The notes under the pieces: generated by a model
The model's database searches: none
What the model was told of the DNA's origin: nothing
Seen by the model: only the letters and a program-made list of their open reading frames with translations
Part shown: positions 37,230-47,500 of the stretch, piece by piece
Layout: each line of letters begins with the position of its first letter
Numbering within the stretch: the stretch's first letter is position 1
Origin: Mucilaginibacter lappiensis
GTDB taxonomy: Bacteria; Bacteroidota; Bacteroidia; Sphingobacteriales; Sphingobacteriaceae
Length of the DNA stretch: 64,000 bases
NCBI RefSeq assembly: GCF_900155965.1
Contig: NZ_FTMG01000003.1
Location: forward strand, 434,001 to 498,000
Direction of reading: 5' to 3'
Translations under genes and position numbers: made by a program

Positions 37230-38132
37230 ATGCAAACAAATAACCTTAAATCTCCGGGTCAAAAGTTCCGTGAGGCCCAGCGAAATGAGAAACCACTACA
37301 AATTGTGGGTGCTATTAATGCCAATCATGCTTTATTGGCACAACAGGCAGGTTTTAACGCCATCTATCTATCGGGCGGCGGAGTGGCTGCCGGGTCATTA
37401 GGAATCCCGGATCTGGGTATTACAACCCTGGAGGATGTACTGATCGATATTCAACGAATCACCAATGTATGCGACCTGCCGCTGTTGGTAGATGTGGACA
37501 CCGGCTTTGGCCCCTCTGCTTTTAATATTGCCCGTACCGTAAAATCCTTAATTAAAGCCGGTGCGGCCGCGCTTCATATCGAAGATCAGGTAGGCGCCAA
37601 GCGCTGCGGTCACCGTCCGGGTAAAGAATTGGTAAGCAAAGATGAAATGGCCGATCGTTTAAAAGCAGCGGTGGATGCCAGAACGGATGAGCAGTTTGTG
37701 ATTGGTGCCAGGACAGATGCTTTTGCCAGTGAAGGATTAGAAAAAACGCTGGAACGGGCAGTGGCTTATAAAGAAGCAGGCGCTGATTTTATTTTTGCCG
37801 AAGCCGTTCCAGACCTAAGCTATTACCGGAAGTTTGTAGAAGCAACGGGGATCCCCGTTTTGGCTAATATTACGGAGTTTGGCATGATACCGATGTACAC
37901 TGTTGAAGAACTTGCCCAGGCGGGTGTTGAATTGATTCTTTACCCGCTGTCGGCATTCCGTGCGGCCAATAAGGCTGCCCAAAACGTATATAATCATATC
38001 CGTAAAGACGGTACGCAGAAAAACATTTTGGATACGATGCAAACCCGTGATGAGCTATATAAAAGCATCAGCTATCACGATTATGAACAAAAATTAGACG
38101 ATCTTTTTAAGAAGAACCCAAATGGAAACTAA
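37230..38132 (+). CDS. prpB: Methylisocitrate lyase
   Basis: A 300-aa isocitrate-lyase/PEP-mutase superfamily enzyme. Visible: '[25 protein letters not shown]', the Mg-binding 'LVDVDTGFG', and the catalytic '[12 protein letters not shown]' (the KKCGH-type Cys). It splits 2-methylisocitrate into pyruvate and succinate, the last step of the methylcitrate cycle for propionate. It overlaps prpC by 11 bp, so the two are translationally coupled. Confidence 0.93.
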   Translation: MQTNNLKSPGQKFREAQRNEKPLQIVGAINANHALLAQQAGFNAIYLSGGGVAAGSLGIPDLGITTLEDVLIDIQRITNVCDLPLLVDVDTGFGPSAFNIARTVKSLIKAGAAALHIEDQVGAKRCGHRPGKELVSKDEMADRLKAAVDARTDEQFVIGARTDAFASEGLEKTLERAVAYKEAGADFIFAEAVPDLSYYRKFVEATGIPVLANITEFGMIPMYTVEELAQAGVELILYPLSAFRAANKAAQNVYNHIRKDGTQKNILDTMQTRDELYKSISYHDYEQKLDDLFKKNPNGN

Positions 38133-39276
38133 TACCGAAAGTACCTTCAAACCTAAAAAAAGTGTGGCACTTTCCGGGGTTATTGCCGGAAATACGGCCT
38201 TATGCAGTGTGGGGAAAAGCGGCAATGACCTGCATTACCGGGGCTACAATATTCTTGATTTGGCCGAGAAAGCAGAATTTGAAGAAGTAGCCTATTTACT
38301 TATTTATGGCTCGCTGCCCAGCAAGTCACAGCTGGTCAATTATAAAACAAAATTGAAATCATTACGCGGCTTACCCAATGCCGTAAAAAACATTCTTCAG
38401 CAGATACCCGCGGCGGCGCACCCTATGGATGTGATGCGCACTACGGTTTCAGTGCTCGGGAGTATCCAGCCCGAAAAAGACGACCATAATGCTTCAGGTG
38501 CCCGGGATATTGCAGATAAGTTATTGGCATGTTTCAGTTCGGCATTATTATACTGGTATCATTATGCCCATAACGGCAGGATCATTGAAGTAGAGACCGA
38601 CGACGACACCGTTGGCGCACATTTCCTTCACCTGTTGCACGGGAAGAAACCATCAGCATCCTGGGAACGGGCGATGCAGATCTCTTTGAACTTATATGCA
38701 GAGCATGAATTCAACGCGTCCACCTTCACCAGCAGGGTAATCGCGGGAACCGGTTCTGATATTTATTCGGCTGTTACCGGAGCCATTGGCGCGTTGAGGG
38801 GGCCTAAACACGGAGGCGCCAATGAGGTGGCCTATGATATCCAAAGCCGTTATAATTCTCCGGATGATGCAGAAGAGGACATTCGTAAACGCTTAGCCAA
38901 CAAAGAGGTGATCATCGGTTTCGGGCATCCGGTTTACACTATCTCCGATCCGAGAAATGTGGTGATCAAAAAGGTTGCAAAAGAACTTTCGGAAGAATCT
39001 GGCGATATGTTGCTATATGACATTGCAGATCGCCTGGAAACCCTGATGTGGGATGAAAAGAAAATGTTTCCTAACCTGGATTGGTTCTCTGCGGTATCTT
39101 ACCACTTAATGGGGGTACCCACTTTGATGTTTACCCCTCTTTTTGTGGTATCACGGGTCACCGGATGGAGCGCGCATATCATCGAACAACGACAAGACGG
39201 AAAGATCATCCGCCCAAGTGCTAATTACATTGGACCCGAGAATAAAGAGTTTGTTCCGCTGGAAAAAAGAAATTAA
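38122..39276 (+). CDS. prpC: 2-methylcitrate synthase
   Basis: A 384-aa citrate-synthase-fold enzyme. Active-site segments: '[19 protein letters not shown]', '[12 protein letters not shown]' and '[14 protein letters not shown]'. The length suits the methylcitrate/short citrate synthase group. It condenses propionyl-CoA and oxaloacetate. Assignment to methylcitrate rather than citrate synthase rests on its position between prpB and prpD. An insertion-like repeat element follows the stop codon. Confidence 0.9.
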   Translation: METNTESTFKPKKSVALSGVIAGNTALCSVGKSGNDLHYRGYNILDLAEKAEFEEVAYLLIYGSLPSKSQLVNYKTKLKSLRGLPNAVKNILQQIPAAAHPMDVMRTTVSVLGSIQPEKDDHNASGARDIADKLLACFSSALLYWYHYAHNGRIIEVETDDDTVGAHFLHLLHGKKPSASWERAMQISLNLYAEHEFNASTFTSRVIAGTGSDIYSAVTGAIGALRGPKHGGANEVAYDIQSRYNSPDDAEEDIRKRLANKEVIIGFGHPVYTISDPRNVVIKKVAKELSEESGDMLLYDIADRLETLMWDEKKMFPNLDWFSAVSYHLMGVPTLMFTPLFVVSRVTGWSAHIIEQRQDGKIIRPSANYIGPENKEFVPLEKRN

Positions 39277-39300
39277 TCCTGGTAGAGAAGCTTAAATAAT
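39259..39300 (+). repeat. Direct repeat flanking the element in prp, left copy
   Basis: This stretch, which includes the last codons and stop of prpC, is matched by 39461-39501 in the same orientation; 32 of 41 aligned bases agree by hand. The two copies bracket the 160 bp that hold the palindrome and repeat copy B. Confidence 0.55.
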
Positions 39301-39320
39301 CAGATAAGCAATTAGGCTAA

Positions 39321-39353
39321 TAATCTGCAAATATTGCCAATATTTGCAGATTA
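39321..39353. repeat. 33-bp perfect palindrome downstream of prpC
   Basis: The 16-base arms at 39321-39336 and 39338-39353 are exact reverse complements around a single C. It is AT-rich (TAATCTGCAAATATTG) and has no T-run after it, so it looks more like a protein site or processing hairpin than a classic terminator. Confidence 0.65.
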
Positions 39354-39458
39354 AGATGGTTTACATAAATTTGCCGTATTTTATACTAAAAAATTGATAA
39401 TCAATTAAATACATCGATGTTAACCATAAAAAGTGTAAACCATGTAAACCCACTTTTC
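39353..39458 (-). repeat. Dispersed intergenic repeat, copy B
   Basis: Reverse complement of copy A (26878-26985): ATGGTTTACA at 39356-39365, and TGTTAACCAT at 39418-39427 plus TGTAAACCAT at 39434-39443 at the other end. It sits between prpC and prpD, inside the direct repeats. Confidence 0.7.
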
Positions 39459-39460
39459 TC

Positions 39461-39501
39461 CTGAAAAAGGGAATTAATCCCAGAGGGAAAGTTTAAATAA
39501 T
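39461..39501 (+). repeat. Direct repeat flanking the element in prp, right copy
   Basis: Matches 39259-39300. Both end in TTAAATAAT and share 'AATTAATCC'. It lies 24 bp before the prpD start. Confidence 0.55.
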
Positions 39502-39525
39502 ATAATCAAAAAACCTGAAATAATA

Positions 39526-40977
39526 ATGTCATCCCATATATCAAACGAAAGACCACAACCAGACAAAGTGCTAACAGACATTGTGGACTATGTATTAAAC
39601 TACGAAATTAAAAATGACCTGGCCTGGAAAACGGCCCAGTATTGCCTGCTGGATACTTTAGGGTGCGGTTTGGAAGCCTTAACCTATCCTGCCTGTACCA
39701 AATTATTAGGTCCTATTATACCAGGCACCATAGTGCCTAATGGCGCAAAAGTTCCGGGAACACCATTTCAGCTTGATCCTGTGCAGGCTGCTTTTAATAT
39801 AGGTGCGATTATCCGTTGGTTGGATTTTAATGATACTTGGTTAGCTGCAGAATGGGGGCATCCATCGGATAACCTGGGTGGTATTTTGGCTACAGCCGAT
39901 TGGCTTTCCAGAACAGCTGTTGCCAGTGGAAAACCTGCATTGTTAATGAAAGATGTGCTGGAGGCCATGATTAAAGCGCACGAGATCCAGGGGGTACTGG
40001 CATTAGAAAACTCATTTAACAAAGTAGGGCTCGATCACGTATTTTTAGTAAAAGTAGCCTCTGTTGCCGTAGTCGGAAAACTGATCGGCCTTACCCGCGA
40101 CGAGTTAATTAATGCGGTATCATTGGCTTTTGTTGATGGACAGGCATTGCGTACCTATCGCCACTCTCCTAATACAGGCAGCCGTAAATCATGGGCTGCT
40201 GGCGATGCTACTTCAAGAGCTGTACGATTGGCCTTGATTGCCAAAACTGGCGAAATGGGATATCCTTCTGTACTTACGGCCAAAACATGGGGGTTCTATG
40301 ATGTTTCGTTCAAAGGGAACGAATTTAAGTTCCAGCGTGATTATGGTTCTTATGTCATGGAACATGTATTGTTTAAAATTTCATTCCCTGCCGAATTTCA
40401 CTCGCAAACCGCGGTAGAAGCCGCAATGACTTTACATGCTAAGCTAAAAGATGCCGGTATAGCAACGAACCACATCAAGAAAATAATCATCCGTACCCAC
40501 GAAGCAGCTATACGCATTATTGATAAAAAGGGAGCATTAAACAATCCCGCCGACAGGGATCATTGTATCCAATATATGATTGCTGTTCCTTTGATCTATG
40601 GAAGATTAACGGCTGCTGATTATGAAGATAACATTGCTGCCGATACACGGATTGATGTACTGCGGGATAAAATGACTTGTGTGGAAGACCCGCAGTTCAC
40701 TAAAGATTATCACGACCCGGAAAAGCGCTCCATTGCCAATGCCTTAACCATAGAATTGAATGACGGCAGGATATTGGACGAAGTAGTGGTTGAATACCCT
40801 ATCGGGCACAAACGCAGGCGCGAAGAAGGCATACCGGAATTGCTGAATAAATTTAAGATTAACCTGGCCAGAGTATTTGCCGAAAAGCAGCAGCGAAACA
40901 TTTTAAATATTGCATTGGATTATCAAACGCTGGTAAATACCCCGGTTAATGAATTTGTAGATCTGATGGTGATATAA
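39526..40977 (+). CDS. prpD: 2-methylcitrate dehydratase, MmgE/PrpD family
   Basis: A 483-aa MmgE/PrpD-fold enzyme: '[21 protein letters not shown]', '[32 protein letters not shown]', 'SFAVAD-like [19 protein letters not shown]' and '[14 protein letters not shown]'. It dehydrates 2-methylcitrate to 2-methylaconitate. It follows prpB-prpC with an extra 249 bp holding the repeat element, and it is ended by the hairpin at 41006. Confidence 0.93.
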   Translation: MSSHISNERPQPDKVLTDIVDYVLNYEIKNDLAWKTAQYCLLDTLGCGLEALTYPACTKLLGPIIPGTIVPNGAKVPGTPFQLDPVQAAFNIGAIIRWLDFNDTWLAAEWGHPSDNLGGILATADWLSRTAVASGKPALLMKDVLEAMIKAHEIQGVLALENSFNKVGLDHVFLVKVASVAVVGKLIGLTRDELINAVSLAFVDGQALRTYRHSPNTGSRKSWAAGDATSRAVRLALIAKTGEMGYPSVLTAKTWGFYDVSFKGNEFKFQRDYGSYVMEHVLFKISFPAEFHSQTAVEAAMTLHAKLKDAGIATNHIKKIIIRTHEAAIRIIDKKGALNNPADRDHCIQYMIAVPLIYGRLTAADYEDNIAADTRIDVLRDKMTCVEDPQFTKDYHDPEKRSIANALTIELNDGRILDEVVVEYPIGHKRRREEGIPELLNKFKINLARVFAEKQQRNILNIALDYQTLVNTPVNEFVDLMVI

Positions 40978-41005
40978 GCCCAAAGTATACTGCCTGATAT
41001 ATTTG

Positions 41006-41039
41006 CGAGCACGGTGCCAAAACCGTGCTCGTGGTTTTT
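41006..41039 (+). terminator. Intrinsic terminator after prpD
   Basis: CGAGCACGGT (41006-41015) and ACCGTGCTCG (41022-41031) form a perfect GC-rich 10-bp stem with a 6-base loop, then TGGTTTTT. Confidence 0.93.
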
Positions 41040-41064
41040 AGCATTTCCCTGTTGGATTAACAGA

Positions 41065-41526
41065 CTAAAGATTAATATTATAGGAGTTTTTATTCTCGGA
41101 CATAACAAACGTGCTATGCGTGCTTCCAATACTGGTTACTGATCCTAATTTGTTAAATACAAAATCCTGGTAATGCTTCATGTCCTTCGCATAAACTTTC
41201 AGCAAAAAATCAAAATCTCCGGAGATATTATAGCATTCAACAACTTCTTTCAACGCCAGGATATCAGTTACAAATTGATATCCTATACTTTTATCATGTT
41301 GTTTAAGCTTGATATTGCAAAAAACAATTAATCCATAATTGAGCTTTTCGGCATCAATCAACGCGATATATTTTTTGATATAACCATTTGTCTTCAATCT
41401 TTTCACCCGTTCAAAAACCGGCGAGGGAGAAAGGTTCACCCTAGCTGCTAATTCTTTTATAGTTACCTCGGAATCCTCCCCCAATAACTTTAATAGCTGG
41501 ATATCTGTCTCACCTAAGTCTTCCAT
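41065..41526 (-). CDS. Lrp/AsnC-family transcriptional regulator
   Basis: A 153-aa protein with an N-terminal HTH ('DIQLLKLLGEDSEVTIKELAARVNLSPSPVFERVKRLKTNGYIKKYIALID') and a C-terminal RAM ligand domain ('VVECYNISGDFDFLLKVYAKDMKHYQDFVFNKLGSV'). It is divergent from the riboswitch-metE unit and convergent with prpD. Lrp-type proteins usually sense amino acids. A role at metE or prp is a guess from position. Confidence 0.9.
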   Translation of the reverse strand: MEDLGETDIQLLKLLGEDSEVTIKELAARVNLSPSPVFERVKRLKTNGYIKKYIALIDAEKLNYGLIVFCNIKLKQHDKSIGYQFVTDILALKEVVECYNISGDFDFLLKVYAKDMKHYQDFVFNKLGSVTSIGSTHSTFVMSENKNSYNINL

Positions 41527-41724
41527 AGAATAAATTTCTTTTATCGTAATAATTATGACCTGCGCAAAGTGTTATATACTTTAATAATTGGCAAATTTAG
41601 ATTTTTATGCTGAAATAAATTCATTAATGCAGTGATTAAATCTTTCTTGGTAGATTTGTTCAGAATTTAGCCCTATTGTAAGGCTGGATCATAAACAATA
41701 GTTCTTTTCTTTACTTTATCAACC

Positions 41725-41900
41725 GGAAAAGGTTTTCCCGTCAGCCGACGGGGAATTAAAAGGGAACCGTGTGTAAATCACGGGCTGTCGCGCAACTGTA
41801 AATAACACAAAAAGTTTTAGCCAGCAATGTCCACTGATCGCCAACCGACGATTGGGAAGGACGGCTGAAATGTTATAAGTCAGGATACCTGCCTGTTCTG
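41725..41900 (+). ncRNA. Cobalamin (B12) riboswitch controlling metE
   Basis: The cobalamin riboswitch core is visible in order: 'GGGAACCGTGTGTAAATCACGGGCTGTCGCGCAACTGTAA' (spread over 41762-41801, including the GCxxCAACTG core), 'AGCCAGCAATGTCCACTG' (41819-41836), 'TGGGAAGG' (41873 region left side, 41853-41860) and the B12 box 'AGTCAGGATACCTGCC' (41878-41893). It lies 166 bp before metE. High cobalamin should turn off the B12-independent enzyme. A weak TAnnTTTG element at 41651-41658 could be the promoter -7 box, but no matching -33 box was found. Confidence 0.93.
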
Positions 41901-42066
41901 GAAGGACAATGCTTTCGCGAAATAAAGCAAATGGTTTCATCTGATGGTTTTACTGGCTCACAATCTGTTTGCCTGCACACCCTCAGTACGCCCTATTTTT
42001 TCGAGAAGCATTGTAAAGTTTGTCAAAAACGCTTTTTAACATTTTCTAATTAAATCTTTTAAAGAA

Positions 42067-44373
42067 ATGCTAACTCAAAACCTGGGCTATCCGCGAATCG
42101 GTAGCCAAAGACAACTTAAAAAAGCCTGCGAACAATATTGGGCAGGCAAGATCGACCAGAAAGAATTGAAAGAGGTTGCCCGTAAGATTAAGGAAGACAA
42201 CTGGCAAACCCAGCTTGATGCTGGTATCGATCTTATCCCCTGTAACGATTTTAGCTTTTATGATCAGGTATTGGACACAAGTTTGATGCTGGGTGTTATC
42301 CCTCAACGTTACTCACCGGTGCTGTCACAAGTTAAAGCTAATAGCGAAATTGACCTTTACTTTGCGATGGCTCGTGGCTATCAGAAAGATGGTCTGGATA
42401 TTACAGCTATGGAAATGACCAAATGGCTGGATACCAATTATCACTATATAGTACCGGAATTTACAGCTGGTCAGGAGTTCCGTATTTTTCATGAAAACGT
42501 ATTTGGTGAGTACAACAGCGCCAAACAACTGCTCGGGCAAAAAGCCAAACCAGTGCTGGTTGGTCCGGTAAGTTATTTGCTGCTGGGCAAAGAGAAAGAG
42601 CAGGGATTTGAACGCATAGACCTAATTAAAAAGCTCGTACCGGTTTATGTAGAGATCATCAACCGTCTGAAACAACAGGGTACTGAGTGGGTTCAATTGG
42701 ATGAGCCTTGTCTCGCACTTGATCTCACAAAAAAGGAGAAAGAAGCATTTGACTTTGCGTACCGCTATATTGCCAACCGGGTGAGTGGCGTTAAGCTTTT
42801 AGTAGCTACATATTTTGAAGCGTTATTGGATAATACAGAATTAGCCGTAAACCTTCCTATCAAGGCATTGCACATTGACCTGGTTCGCGCTCCGGAGCAA
42901 CTGGATGAAGTACTTGCGCTGATCCCTGACCATCTTCAACTTTCGTTGGGTGTAGTTGACGGACGTAACGTTTGGAAGAACGATTACGAAAAATCATTGA
43001 ATCTGATCAATAAGGCGATTGAAAAACTAGGAACAGACAGAGTGATTATTGCTCCGTCATGTTCACTGCTGCATAGCCCTATTGATCTTGACGGAGAAAT
43101 TGCTATTGATTCGGAAATTAAAAACTGGATGGCATTTGCTAAGCAAAAATTGAATGAGGTAAGTGAATTAAAACAGATAGTCGAAGGAAATAGCGATTTG
43201 TTGGAAGCCAACAAAAAAGCAATTGAAGGCAGACGTTTATCACAGAAGGTGCACAAGCAGGCGGTGAAGGATCGTGTTGCGGGGATCACCGAAGCTGATG
43301 GCTCCCGTCAGAGTGCTTTCCTGGTACGGCAGCAATTACAGCATGAGCGCTTTAATTTGCCATCATTCCCAACTACTACCATCGGTTCGTTCCCGCAAAC
43401 AGATGATATCCGTCAGTTACGCGCTAAATTCAAAAAAGGCGAGCTAACCCTTGAACAGTACGAACAAGCTATCGAACAAGCCACTATCGACGCGATCCGC
43501 TGGCAGGAAGAAATAGGCCTCGATGTATTGGTACATGGCGAATTTGAGCGTAATGACATGGTGGAATACTTTGGCGAACAACTGGAAGGGTTTCTATTTA
43601 CCAAAAATGGTTGGGTACAAAGCTATGGCAGCCGTTGCGTAAAACCACCGGTTATTTATGGTGACGTAAGTCGTCCGGAAGATATGACGGTACGTTGGAG
43701 CAAATTTGCTGCTGCACAAACCCAAAAGCAAATGAAAGGAATGTTAACCGGTCCTGTAACTATTTTGCAATGGTCATTTGTACGCGACGATCAGCCACGT
43801 GAGGTGACTACCAACCAGATCGCTTTTGCTATTCGCGATGAAGTAGTAGCCCTGGAGCAGGCCGGTATCGGCATAGTTCAAATAGATGAGGCTGCCATCC
43901 GTGAAGGTTTGCCATTGCGGAAAGCCAAGCGTCCACATTATTTAGATTGGGCAGTGGGTGCATTCAGAATTACGGCAGGTGGTGTTCAGGACCGCACGCA
44001 GATCCATACCCATATGTGCTATAGTGAATTTAATGATATCATTGAACATATTGCCGCCATGGATGCTGATGTGATCACTATCGAAACATCACGCTCACAA
44101 ATGGAGTTGCTACAGGCATTTGCTCATTTTGAATATCCGAATGAAATTGGCCCCGGTGTGTATGATATCCATTCACCACGTGTGCCAAGCACCGAAGAAA
44201 TGGTATCTCTTTTGGCTAAAGCAGCTGACCTGCTACCGGCCAGACACTTATGGGTAAATCCGGATTGCGGTTTGAAAACACGTAAATGGCCGGAAACAAA
44301 AGCTGCCTTGGAAAACATGGTGGCCGCCGCCAAACAAGCACGAGAGCAGATCAGTACAGAAAGCGTAATTTAA
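42067..44373 (+). CDS. metE: Cobalamin-independent methionine synthase
   Basis: A 768-aa two-barrel enzyme. N-terminal '[28 protein letters not shown]', the inter-domain '[27 protein letters not shown]', and the zinc/homocysteine site in the C-terminal half: '[12 protein letters not shown]' (His and Cys ligands), '[13 protein letters not shown]' and '[12 protein letters not shown]' (Cys ligand). It transfers methyl from 5-methyltetrahydrofolate-polyglutamate to homocysteine. The upstream B12 riboswitch fits the usual backup role when cobalamin is scarce. Confidence 0.97.
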   Translation: MLTQNLGYPRIGSQRQLKKACEQYWAGKIDQKELKEVARKIKEDNWQTQLDAGIDLIPCNDFSFYDQVLDTSLMLGVIPQRYSPVLSQVKANSEIDLYFAMARGYQKDGLDITAMEMTKWLDTNYHYIVPEFTAGQEFRIFHENVFGEYNSAKQLLGQKAKPVLVGPVSYLLLGKEKEQGFERIDLIKKLVPVYVEIINRLKQQGTEWVQLDEPCLALDLTKKEKEAFDFAYRYIANRVSGVKLLVATYFEALLDNTELAVNLPIKALHIDLVRAPEQLDEVLALIPDHLQLSLGVVDGRNVWKNDYEKSLNLINKAIEKLGTDRVIIAPSCSLLHSPIDLDGEIAIDSEIKNWMAFAKQKLNEVSELKQIVEGNSDLLEANKKAIEGRRLSQKVHKQAVKDRVAGITEADGSRQSAFLVRQQLQHERFNLPSFPTTTIGSFPQTDDIRQLRAKFKKGELTLEQYEQAIEQATIDAIRWQEEIGLDVLVHGEFERNDMVEYFGEQLEGFLFTKNGWVQSYGSRCVKPPVIYGDVSRPEDMTVRWSKFAAAQTQKQMKGMLTGPVTILQWSFVRDDQPREVTTNQIAFAIRDEVVALEQAGIGIVQIDEAAIREGLPLRKAKRPHYLDWAVGAFRITAGGVQDRTQIHTHMCYSEFNDIIEHIAAMDADVITIETSRSQMELLQAFAHFEYPNEIGPGVYDIHSPRVPSTEEMVSLLAKAADLLPARHLWVNPDCGLKTRKWPETKAALENMVAAAKQAREQISTESVI

Positions 44374-44378
44374 TTATA

Positions 44379-44410
44379 GGAAAGCGGGCTTCAGTGCCCG
44401 CTTTCTTGTT
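44379..44410 (+). terminator. Intrinsic terminator after metE
   Basis: GAAAGCGGGC (44380-44389) and GCCCGCTTTC (44396-44405) form a perfect 10-bp stem with a 6-base loop, followed by TTGTTT. It separates metE from the PTPS-type gene. Confidence 0.9.
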
Positions 44411-44429
44411 TAAAACAGGAAAGCTATTA

Positions 44430-44849
44430 ATGATCATACATATTACGCGCAGGGAAACATTTAATGCAGCGCACAGAATGTACCGCGAAGAATGGAGCGC
44501 AGAGAAGAATGAAGAAATATTTGGTAAATGTGCCAACCCCAATTGGCACGGTCATAACTACAATCTTTTTGTAACCGTTAAGGGGGAAGTTAGTTATACA
44601 AATGGTTACCTGATCGACCTGAAACAGCTTAAAGCGATTATACAGGAAAATGCGATTGAAAAGCTCGACCACAAGAACCTGAACCTGGACGTTGATTTTA
44701 TGCAAGGAAAAATGGCTACAACAGAACTGCTTTGTATGGAGATATTTAACCAGCTAAAAACGCCAATAGAAATCAATAAAGGTGTTTTTCTACACTCCGT
44801 GAGGCTGTATGAAACAGAAAATAACTCTGCAGAATATTTTGGAGGGTAA
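44430..44849 (+). CDS. 6-pyruvoyl-tetrahydropterin / 6-carboxytetrahydropterin synthase
   Basis: The start at the ATG at 44430 gives MIIHITRRETFNAAHRMYREEW; the frame is open back to 44286 but that lies inside metE. This 139-aa zinc enzyme has 'FNAAHRM' (first His ligand) and 'GKCANPNWHGHNYNLFVTVKGEV' with a Cys-x5-His-Gly-His spacing, and a late 'YETENNSAEYF' Glu. The x5 spacing matches the PTPS type (tetrahydrobiopterin) rather than the E. coli QueD type, which has Cys-x3-HGH. Either a pterin or a queuosine-precursor role is possible. Confidence 0.85.
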   Translation: MIIHITRRETFNAAHRMYREEWSAEKNEEIFGKCANPNWHGHNYNLFVTVKGEVSYTNGYLIDLKQLKAIIQENAIEKLDHKNLNLDVDFMQGKMATTELLCMEIFNQLKTPIEINKGVFLHSVRLYETENNSAEYFGG

Positions 44850-44929
44850 ACAGCAGGATATATGGTATTATTTTTCTATCTAAATAAAAATAAATTTATA
44901 TTTCAAAAAGTTGAACCGAAACTATTGAT

Positions 44930-44968
44930 TGATACCTCAAAAATTCTAAAAAGCATTTTGAGGTATCA
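44930..44968. repeat. Perfect inverted repeat after the PTPS-type gene
   Basis: TGATACCTCAAAA (44930-44942) and TTTTGAGGTATCA (44956-44968) form a 13-bp perfect stem around a 13-base loop. The right arm begins with TTTT but no T-run follows. It is a possible terminator or processing hairpin. Confidence 0.5.
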
Positions 44969-45121
44969 GTTGGTAAAACGAAACATGGCAGAGCTTGAAT
45001 TCCCAAAACAGCACTGGTTACCTGAAATTACATTTTTCATATAAAACCATAGTCTTATTACCAAAAACATCGAACCCCGCCTGATTTAAATTACAATCAC
45101 TTATTAGTCGCCGTTATAAAC

Positions 45122-45149
45122 AAAAAAAGCAGTCATTTCAGACTGCTTT
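45122..45149 (-). terminator. Intrinsic terminator downstream of the AraC gene
   Basis: AAAGCAGTC (45126-45134) and GACTGCTTT (45141-45149) form a 9-bp stem. Read on the minus strand it is followed by a run of Ts, so it ends the leftward AraC transcript 155 bp after its stop codon. Confidence 0.8.
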
Positions 45150-45304
45150 CAAATTAATGGGGCAATCATGGGTCTAGTTTCGAACCAATTTATAGCGGAT
45201 TTACAGAAAATAGCACAGATTTGACGACGTTTATGATACTAATTTCGACCCGGTTTACATTCAAGGCAAATAAAAAATAAATGTCATTCCGTCATATTTG
45301 AAAA

Positions 45305-46117
45305 TCAAGGGCCAGAAACCCTCTCGACGATCCCCGAAGGTGATACTCCGTAAACTTTTTTGAAAGCATGTGAAAAGTGAGACAAATTCTCAAAGCCAAC
45401 TTTGAGATAAACCTCGGAAGGTCGCATTACGTTTCTTTTGATCAGCATGTAAGCTTCTTTCAGCCTCCGTCTGACCAGCCATTTGCTTGGAGTATCATGA
45501 AACTGTTCCTCAAAATCCTTTTTAAAGCTCGAAAGACTCCTTCCGGTGAGGTAAGAAAAACGCTCCACACTGAGATTAAATCTAAAGTTTGATTCCATAT
45601 AAGATTTCAAATCAATCTTTCCGGGGTTCCCAAAATCGAAAAGCCTTGTGCGCATTTCAGGATGGAGTTTTAACAGAATGAGAGTTGCTTCCCTTAGCTT
45701 TGCATCAATCAAATCTTTAAAATCTTCTTCCGATCTGTTAATGTAAGGTGTGAGTGACTGAAAATAGTTGGTTAACAATGTCGTTTCAGGAAAAACAATG
45801 ACCATGTCTTTGCCGGGGACCGGCCCATCTGCCGGTAAACAGGTCATGCTAAAGGTTTTCAAAAACTTTTGACTCAGACAAATGCAAATTGAACTATACC
45901 CTTCTGTTGGGGAAAACTTTTTTGTCCCTTTGGCCAGACTGTTGCGATTACTGAAAAAATATGTTCCTTCATTGATTTCATATACCTTTTTCCCATCGTC
46001 AATTATAGTCGATCCAAAGATCTGATAGCCAAATATGTGCTCGGGTATGAAGTCTTCGTTCGCCCAATTTTTGTTGTGTTTCAAACCATCGAAGTGCTGT
46101 AAAGTAGGAAGTTCCAT
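45305..46117 (-). CDS. AraC-family transcriptional regulator
   Basis: A 270-aa protein with a C-terminal double HTH: 'FNLSVERFSYLTGRSLSSFKKDFEEQFHDTPSKWLVRRRLKEAYMLIK' and 'PSEVYLKVGFENLSHFSHAFKKVYGVSPSG'. The N-terminal half ('GYQIFGSTIIDDGKKVYEINEGTYFFS') is a cupin-like sensing domain of unknown ligand. It follows the SDR gene by 156 bp on the same strand. Such regulator-SDR pairs are common, and autoregulation of the SDR is likely but not shown. Confidence 0.9.
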   Translation of the reverse strand: MELPTLQHFDGLKHNKNWANEDFIPEHIFGYQIFGSTIIDDGKKVYEINEGTYFFSNRNSLAKGTKKFSPTEGYSSICICLSQKFLKTFSMTCLPADGPVPGKDMVIVFPETTLLTNYFQSLTPYINRSEEDFKDLIDAKLREATLILLKLHPEMRTRLFDFGNPGKIDLKSYMESNFRFNLSVERFSYLTGRSLSSFKKDFEEQFHDTPSKWLVRRRLKEAYMLIKRNVMRPSEVYLKVGFENLSHFSHAFKKVYGVSPSGIVERVSGP

Positions 46118-46273
46118 ATTTAAAACTAAGAAATATCTTCCAAAAGGAAAGAAAGTTATGCAGCGATTTTTCTAGGTAAGCTTTGATTGTTTTCTTATTC
46201 TGATTGCTAATCTGATTGCTGATATATTAAGGCTTTACCCATTTCCGTATCCGCGATCATTCAAAAGATGCTT

Positions 46274-47206
46274 TTAAATGGAAGATATTGGCCATTTTAC
46301 CTTAGTCAACTCTTCTGACACCTGCCATAACTTATGTGACACCTGTGTATCCTGTGCATTGTCTGGAATTGTCGCTTCTGTTACAGGCCCACTCAAATGA
46401 GCAAAACCGCCCGGACCATAATATCCCCCTGCCAAAGCTTTAGGTGAGGTTGCCGCGAACAACGCCGGCCATGCGCCTTCTGCCGCAGACTGGCCCAACC
46501 AACTAAGAATGGTTATTGCCAGACGTGCAAGAAGTGCTATTTTTTCGGAACTGTTTTTGACCAGTTCTGTCCGGGCATAGCCCGGATGCGCAGCAATGAC
46601 TTGCAACCCATAGCCATATTCCGCACTCCTCCGTTGCAATTCAATGGCGAACATCAAATTGGCCAGTTTAGACTGAGCATAAGTACCAATTGATGTAAAT
46701 TTCTTTTCACTTTGAAGGTCATCAAAATTAATCTTCCCTCTTCTATTAGCCCCACTGGTCACCACCACTACACGCGCCCCGCCTTTGAGTAAAGGCAGCA
46801 AACGGCCTGTTAATGCAAAGTGCCCCAAGTGATTTATTCCAAGGTCCGCTTCGAATCCGTCGCTGGTAACTTGTCTTTCCGCATAACTAACGCCGGCATT
46901 ATTGATCAGAATGCTGATTTGTTTACCATATTCAATTAACCTGTCTGTAAAATCCTTCACTGAAGACAAACTTGCCAGGTCAAGTTTTTCAAAATGAAGT
47001 TTAGCCCCTGGAACTTCCTGTAAAATACGTTTAATTGCTTCTTCGCCTTTGAACTGATCCCGGGCTGCCAGAACGACTTCAGCACCTGCCTTTGCCAATT
47101 GAAGAGACATTTCAAAACCGAGCCCACCGGAGGCCCCGGTAACAACGGCATACTTTCCCATTTGCGGAGTGATATCCGCTATTGTCCATTCGTCCTGTTT
47201 TTTCAT
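46274..47206 (-). CDS. Short-chain dehydrogenase/reductase
   Basis: A 310-aa Rossmann protein: 'YAVVTGASGGLGFEMSLQLAKAGAEVVLAARD' (NAD(P) site TGxxxGxG), 'INNAGVSY', the Ser of 'VVTSGANRRG' and 'YAQSKLANLMFA' (catalytic YxxxK). The long C-terminal part resembles retinol-dehydrogenase/WW-domain oxidoreductase-like SDRs. NADP preference is suggested by 'AARD' after the second strand. The substrate is unknown. Confidence 0.92.
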   Translation of the reverse strand: MKKQDEWTIADITPQMGKYAVVTGASGGLGFEMSLQLAKAGAEVVLAARDQFKGEEAIKRILQEVPGAKLHFEKLDLASLSSVKDFTDRLIEYGKQISILINNAGVSYAERQVTSDGFEADLGINHLGHFALTGRLLPLLKGGARVVVVTSGANRRGKINFDDLQSEKKFTSIGTYAQSKLANLMFAIELQRRSAEYGYGLQVIAAHPGYARTELVKNSSEKIALLARLAITILSWLGQSAAEGAWPALFAATSPKALAGGYYGPGGFAHLSGPVTEATIPDNAQDTQVSHKLWQVSEELTKVKWPISSI

Positions 47207-47445
47207 AGAGTTGATACTTGTCGTATAACATTGCTAATGACTGGTTTAATCAGGAAAGATCCTGATGCCAGACTTTAAACAAAGTTAGCTGCATTCATAC
47301 TCCTTAGCTTTGCTATAAAGTCTTTTTTGCTTTGTTAGAAAGTTAAACTTCTCAGGGCTTTTAACGGATCCAAACGATCAGTACCCATGCATAGAGTCTG
47401 ATCGTAATCCCAAAAATGTAACTAAAAATCTGTTTCTGCCCCGCT

Positions 47446-47468
47446 GTTCGAAGTTTGTAACTTCGAAC
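47446..47468. repeat. Perfect inverted repeat in the region before the SDR gene
   Basis: GTTCGAAGTT (47446-47455) and AACTTCGAAC (47459-47468), 10-bp arms with a 3-base loop. It lies in the 682-bp gene-poor region 47207-47888, which otherwise holds two hairpins and no gene I can defend. Confidence 0.5.
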
Positions 47469-47500
47469 GACTATGCATGTAGTCTTCAGACTACCACAAA

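Noticed and set aside
41719..41940. A 73-codon frame on the minus strand
   Set aside because: It lies entirely on the cobalamin riboswitch, which explains the sequence.
44862..45044. A 60-codon frame after the PTPS-type gene
   Set aside because: It spans the 13-bp inverted repeat, has low-complexity Lys/Leu/Phe content and no family resemblance.
45150..45220. Possible tRNA T-loop (TAGTTTCGAACC)
   Set aside because: No acceptor stem, D arm or anticodon arm could be formed around it.
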